Assembly: GCA_020217265.1 (NCBI GenBank)
Contig: JAIWOS010000196.1
Coordinates: 1 to 8,695, forward strand
From: Thiobacillus sp.
GTDB taxonomy: Bacteria > Pseudomonadota > Gammaproteobacteria > Burkholderiales > Thiobacillaceae
Direction of reading: 5' to 3'
DNA length: 8,695 nucleotides
Position numbers and translations under genes: made by a program. Within the stretch, counting starts at the first letter, position 1. Every line of letters begins with the position of its first letter. The notes below the pieces were generated by a model. It was given only the letters and a program-made list of their open reading frames with translations. It did not search any database and had not been told where the DNA came from. Shown piece after piece: positions 7,837-8,695 of the stretch.

Positions 7837-7865
7837 TTGGGACAGGGAGGGGGATCGGCTAAAAT
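7837..7865 (+). promoter_or_regulatory. Sigma-70 type promoter immediately before the ACP gene
   Basis: TTGGGA (7837-7842) and TAAAAT (7860-7865) are separated by exactly 17 nt, four and five of six matches to the -35 and -10 consensus. The predicted start, 6-8 nt after the -10, falls at 7872-7874, directly before the ATG at 7875. The message would then be leaderless or nearly so, in keeping with the lack of a Shine-Dalgarno sequence next to the ATG. Confidence 0.55.
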
Positions 7866-7874
7866 CCGCGCGCT

Positions 7875-8114
7875 ATGGAATCCATTGAACTGATACGCAA
7901 TTTTCTCAATGCCCGCCAAGGCGTCGAGCCGGCCCGGGTCGTTCCAGAGGCGATGCTGGCCGATCTCGGCGTCGACTCGCTGATGATGCTCGAACTGATG
8001 TTCGAATTCGAGGACAAGTTCGGTCTCAAGCTGCCCGAGGACATGAAAAGCCCGCAGACCGTCGGCGAAATGGTCGCGCAGATGGATGGGCTGATCGTCA
8101 GCCAGCCGCACTGA
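7875..8114 (+). CDS. Acyl carrier protein
   Basis: A 79-residue acidic protein of the phosphopantetheine-carrier family, the usual length. Four helices are evident. Ser35 in LGVDSLMMLELMFEFEDKFG (31-50) is the attachment site for 4'-phosphopantetheine, in the standard DSL context, and the following helix II is acidic as needed to dock partner enzymes. Downstream LPEDMKSPQTVGEMVAQM matches helices III-IV. It differs from the housekeeping AcpP (DSLDTVELVMALEEEF), and the gene is not beside fabD/fabG/fabF. It stops 2 nt before the ATG of a ketosynthase, so it more likely serves a dedicated fatty-acid or polyketide-type pathway such as an aryl-polyene-like cluster. The pathway itself cannot be read here. 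The ATG has no obvious Shine-Dalgarno but a promoter ends 9 nt upstream. Confidence 0.93.
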   Translation: MESIELIRNFLNARQGVEPARVVPEAMLADLGVDSLMMLELMFEFEDKFGLKLPEDMKSPQTVGEMVAQMDGLIVSQPH

Positions 8115-8116
8115 AC

Positions 8117-8695
8117 ATGCAGCCGCGGCGCGTGGCGATCACCGGCCTCGGCCTGGTCAGCCCCTATGGGGGCGATCTTACCGACTTTTTCGCCCGCCTG
8201 GCCGCCGGCGAATCCGCCGTTCGCCATCTCTTGACCGACGACCGGCCGCGCCCGCTTTCCGTCCCCTTCGTCGACTGCCCGGCGTTCGACGCCGACCGTG
8301 CGCTCGGCAAGCCGCTCGCTTCGATGATGGACCGCTTTGCCCAGCTGGGCATGGCCGCGGCCTTCGCCGCCTGGGACGATGCCGGCCTGCCGCGCGCCCC
8401 AGGCAACGAGCCGCGCGATGCCTGGGGCGTTTCGTGGGGGACCGCGCTGGGCGGCACGCTGGCTTACGAGCGCGGCTACCGCGACCTCTGGCAGAACGGC
8501 CGCGACCGCCTGTCGCCGCTCACCGTCGTCTTCGGCATGAACAACGCGGCCAATGCCCACATCTCGATCCAGCTCGGCCTCGGCGGCGTGAGCACCAGCC
8601 ACACGGCGGCCTGCGCCTCGTCGGCCGTGGCCATCGGCGAGGCCTTCCGCCGCGTGCGCAGCGGCGAGGCGCCGGTGATGCTCGCCGGCGGCTCC
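8117..8695 (+). CDS. Beta-ketoacyl-ACP synthase, N-terminal part (3' truncated)
   Basis: The first 193 residues of a KAS I/II (FabB/FabF-type) condensing enzyme, which elongates acyl chains on ACP with malonyl-ACP; the frame is open to the window edge. Visible are the opening RRVAITGLGLVSPYG (4-18), GVSWGTALGG (104-113) of the core fold, MNNAANAHIS (141-150) and the nucleophile Cys166 in TAACASSAVAIGEAFRRV, followed by IRSG-like VRSGEAPVMLAGGS. The two catalytic histidines lie beyond the edge. A stretch of about 35 residues after position 35 is shorter and more divergent than in FabF, which suggests a pathway-specific enzyme rather than the housekeeping one. The ATG follows the ACP stop (TGA) by 2 nt with no good ribosome site, so translation is probably coupled to the ACP gene. 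Chain-length-factor partners cannot be ruled out downstream. Confidence 0.92.
   Translation, partial: MQPRRVAITGLGLVSPYGGDLTDFFARLAAGESAVRHLLTDDRPRPLSVPFVDCPAFDADRALGKPLASMMDRFAQLGMAAAFAAWDDAGLPRAPGNEPRDAWGVSWGTALGGTLAYERGYRDLWQNGRDRLSPLTVVFGMNNAANAHISIQLGLGGVSTSHTAACASSAVAIGEAFRRVRSGEAPVMLAGGS

Noticed and set aside
7001..7888. 295-codon plus-strand open frame opposite the PAP2 gene
   Set aside because: Highly charged Arg/Gly/Glu-rich antisense sequence; PAP2 catalytic motifs fix the true strand.
7859..8602. Minus-strand open frame opposite ACP and KS
   Set aside because: ACP and KS have unmistakable active-site motifs on the plus strand.

Overview
The window looks like chromosomal DNA from a GC-rich betaproteobacterium, probably of the Nitrosomonadales/Rhodocyclales type (Thiobacillus-like). 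The basis is the adjacent glmU-glmS pair, a PEP-CTERM exosortase substrate with the typical VPEPETW...RRR tail, a DUF4410-type lipoprotein and strong G/C preference at third codon positions. No tRNA, rRNA, CRISPR array or intact mobile element was found. The assignment rests on gene content and style only.

Layout. (1) At 1-1104 (+) lie the 3' end of a short-chain dehydrogenase/reductase and a NarL/FixJ-type response regulator, closed by a strong terminator hairpin that can also serve the convergent gene. (2) At 1172-5468 (-) lie glmU, then glmS (2-nt gap), then a PEP-CTERM protein gene. GlmS and GlmU together make UDP-GlcNAc, the precursor of peptidoglycan, LPS and many exopolysaccharides. 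The PEP-CTERM gene has its own leader with a candidate sigma-54 promoter, so it is probably transcribed separately from glmUS. (3) At 5469-5728 a divergent control region holds a likely glmU promoter with an inverted repeat in its spacer and a second dyad upstream of the lipoprotein gene. (4) At 5729-6329 (+) lies a DUF4410-like lipoprotein gene with a C(UUCG)G terminator. (5) At 6330-7111 is about 780 bases without an intact gene. It contains what I read as relics: a frameshifted four-helix-bundle (S23-like) gene on the minus strand and a possible C-terminal scrap of a type I restriction subunit on the plus strand. (6) At 7112-7771 (-) is a PAP2_3-like membrane phosphatase/phosphotransferase. 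It is divergent from (7) 7875-8695 (+), an acyl carrier protein followed 2 nt later by a beta-ketoacyl-ACP synthase that runs off the window. This looks like the start of a dedicated fatty-acid/polyketide-type operon.

The items most worth checking are the candidate sigma-54 promoter of the PEP-CTERM gene, the apparently leaderless ACP gene, the decayed segment at 6.3-7.05 kb, and the ACP-KS start of a biosynthetic cluster cut by the window edge. I did not find convincing evidence for a wholly new system inside the window.
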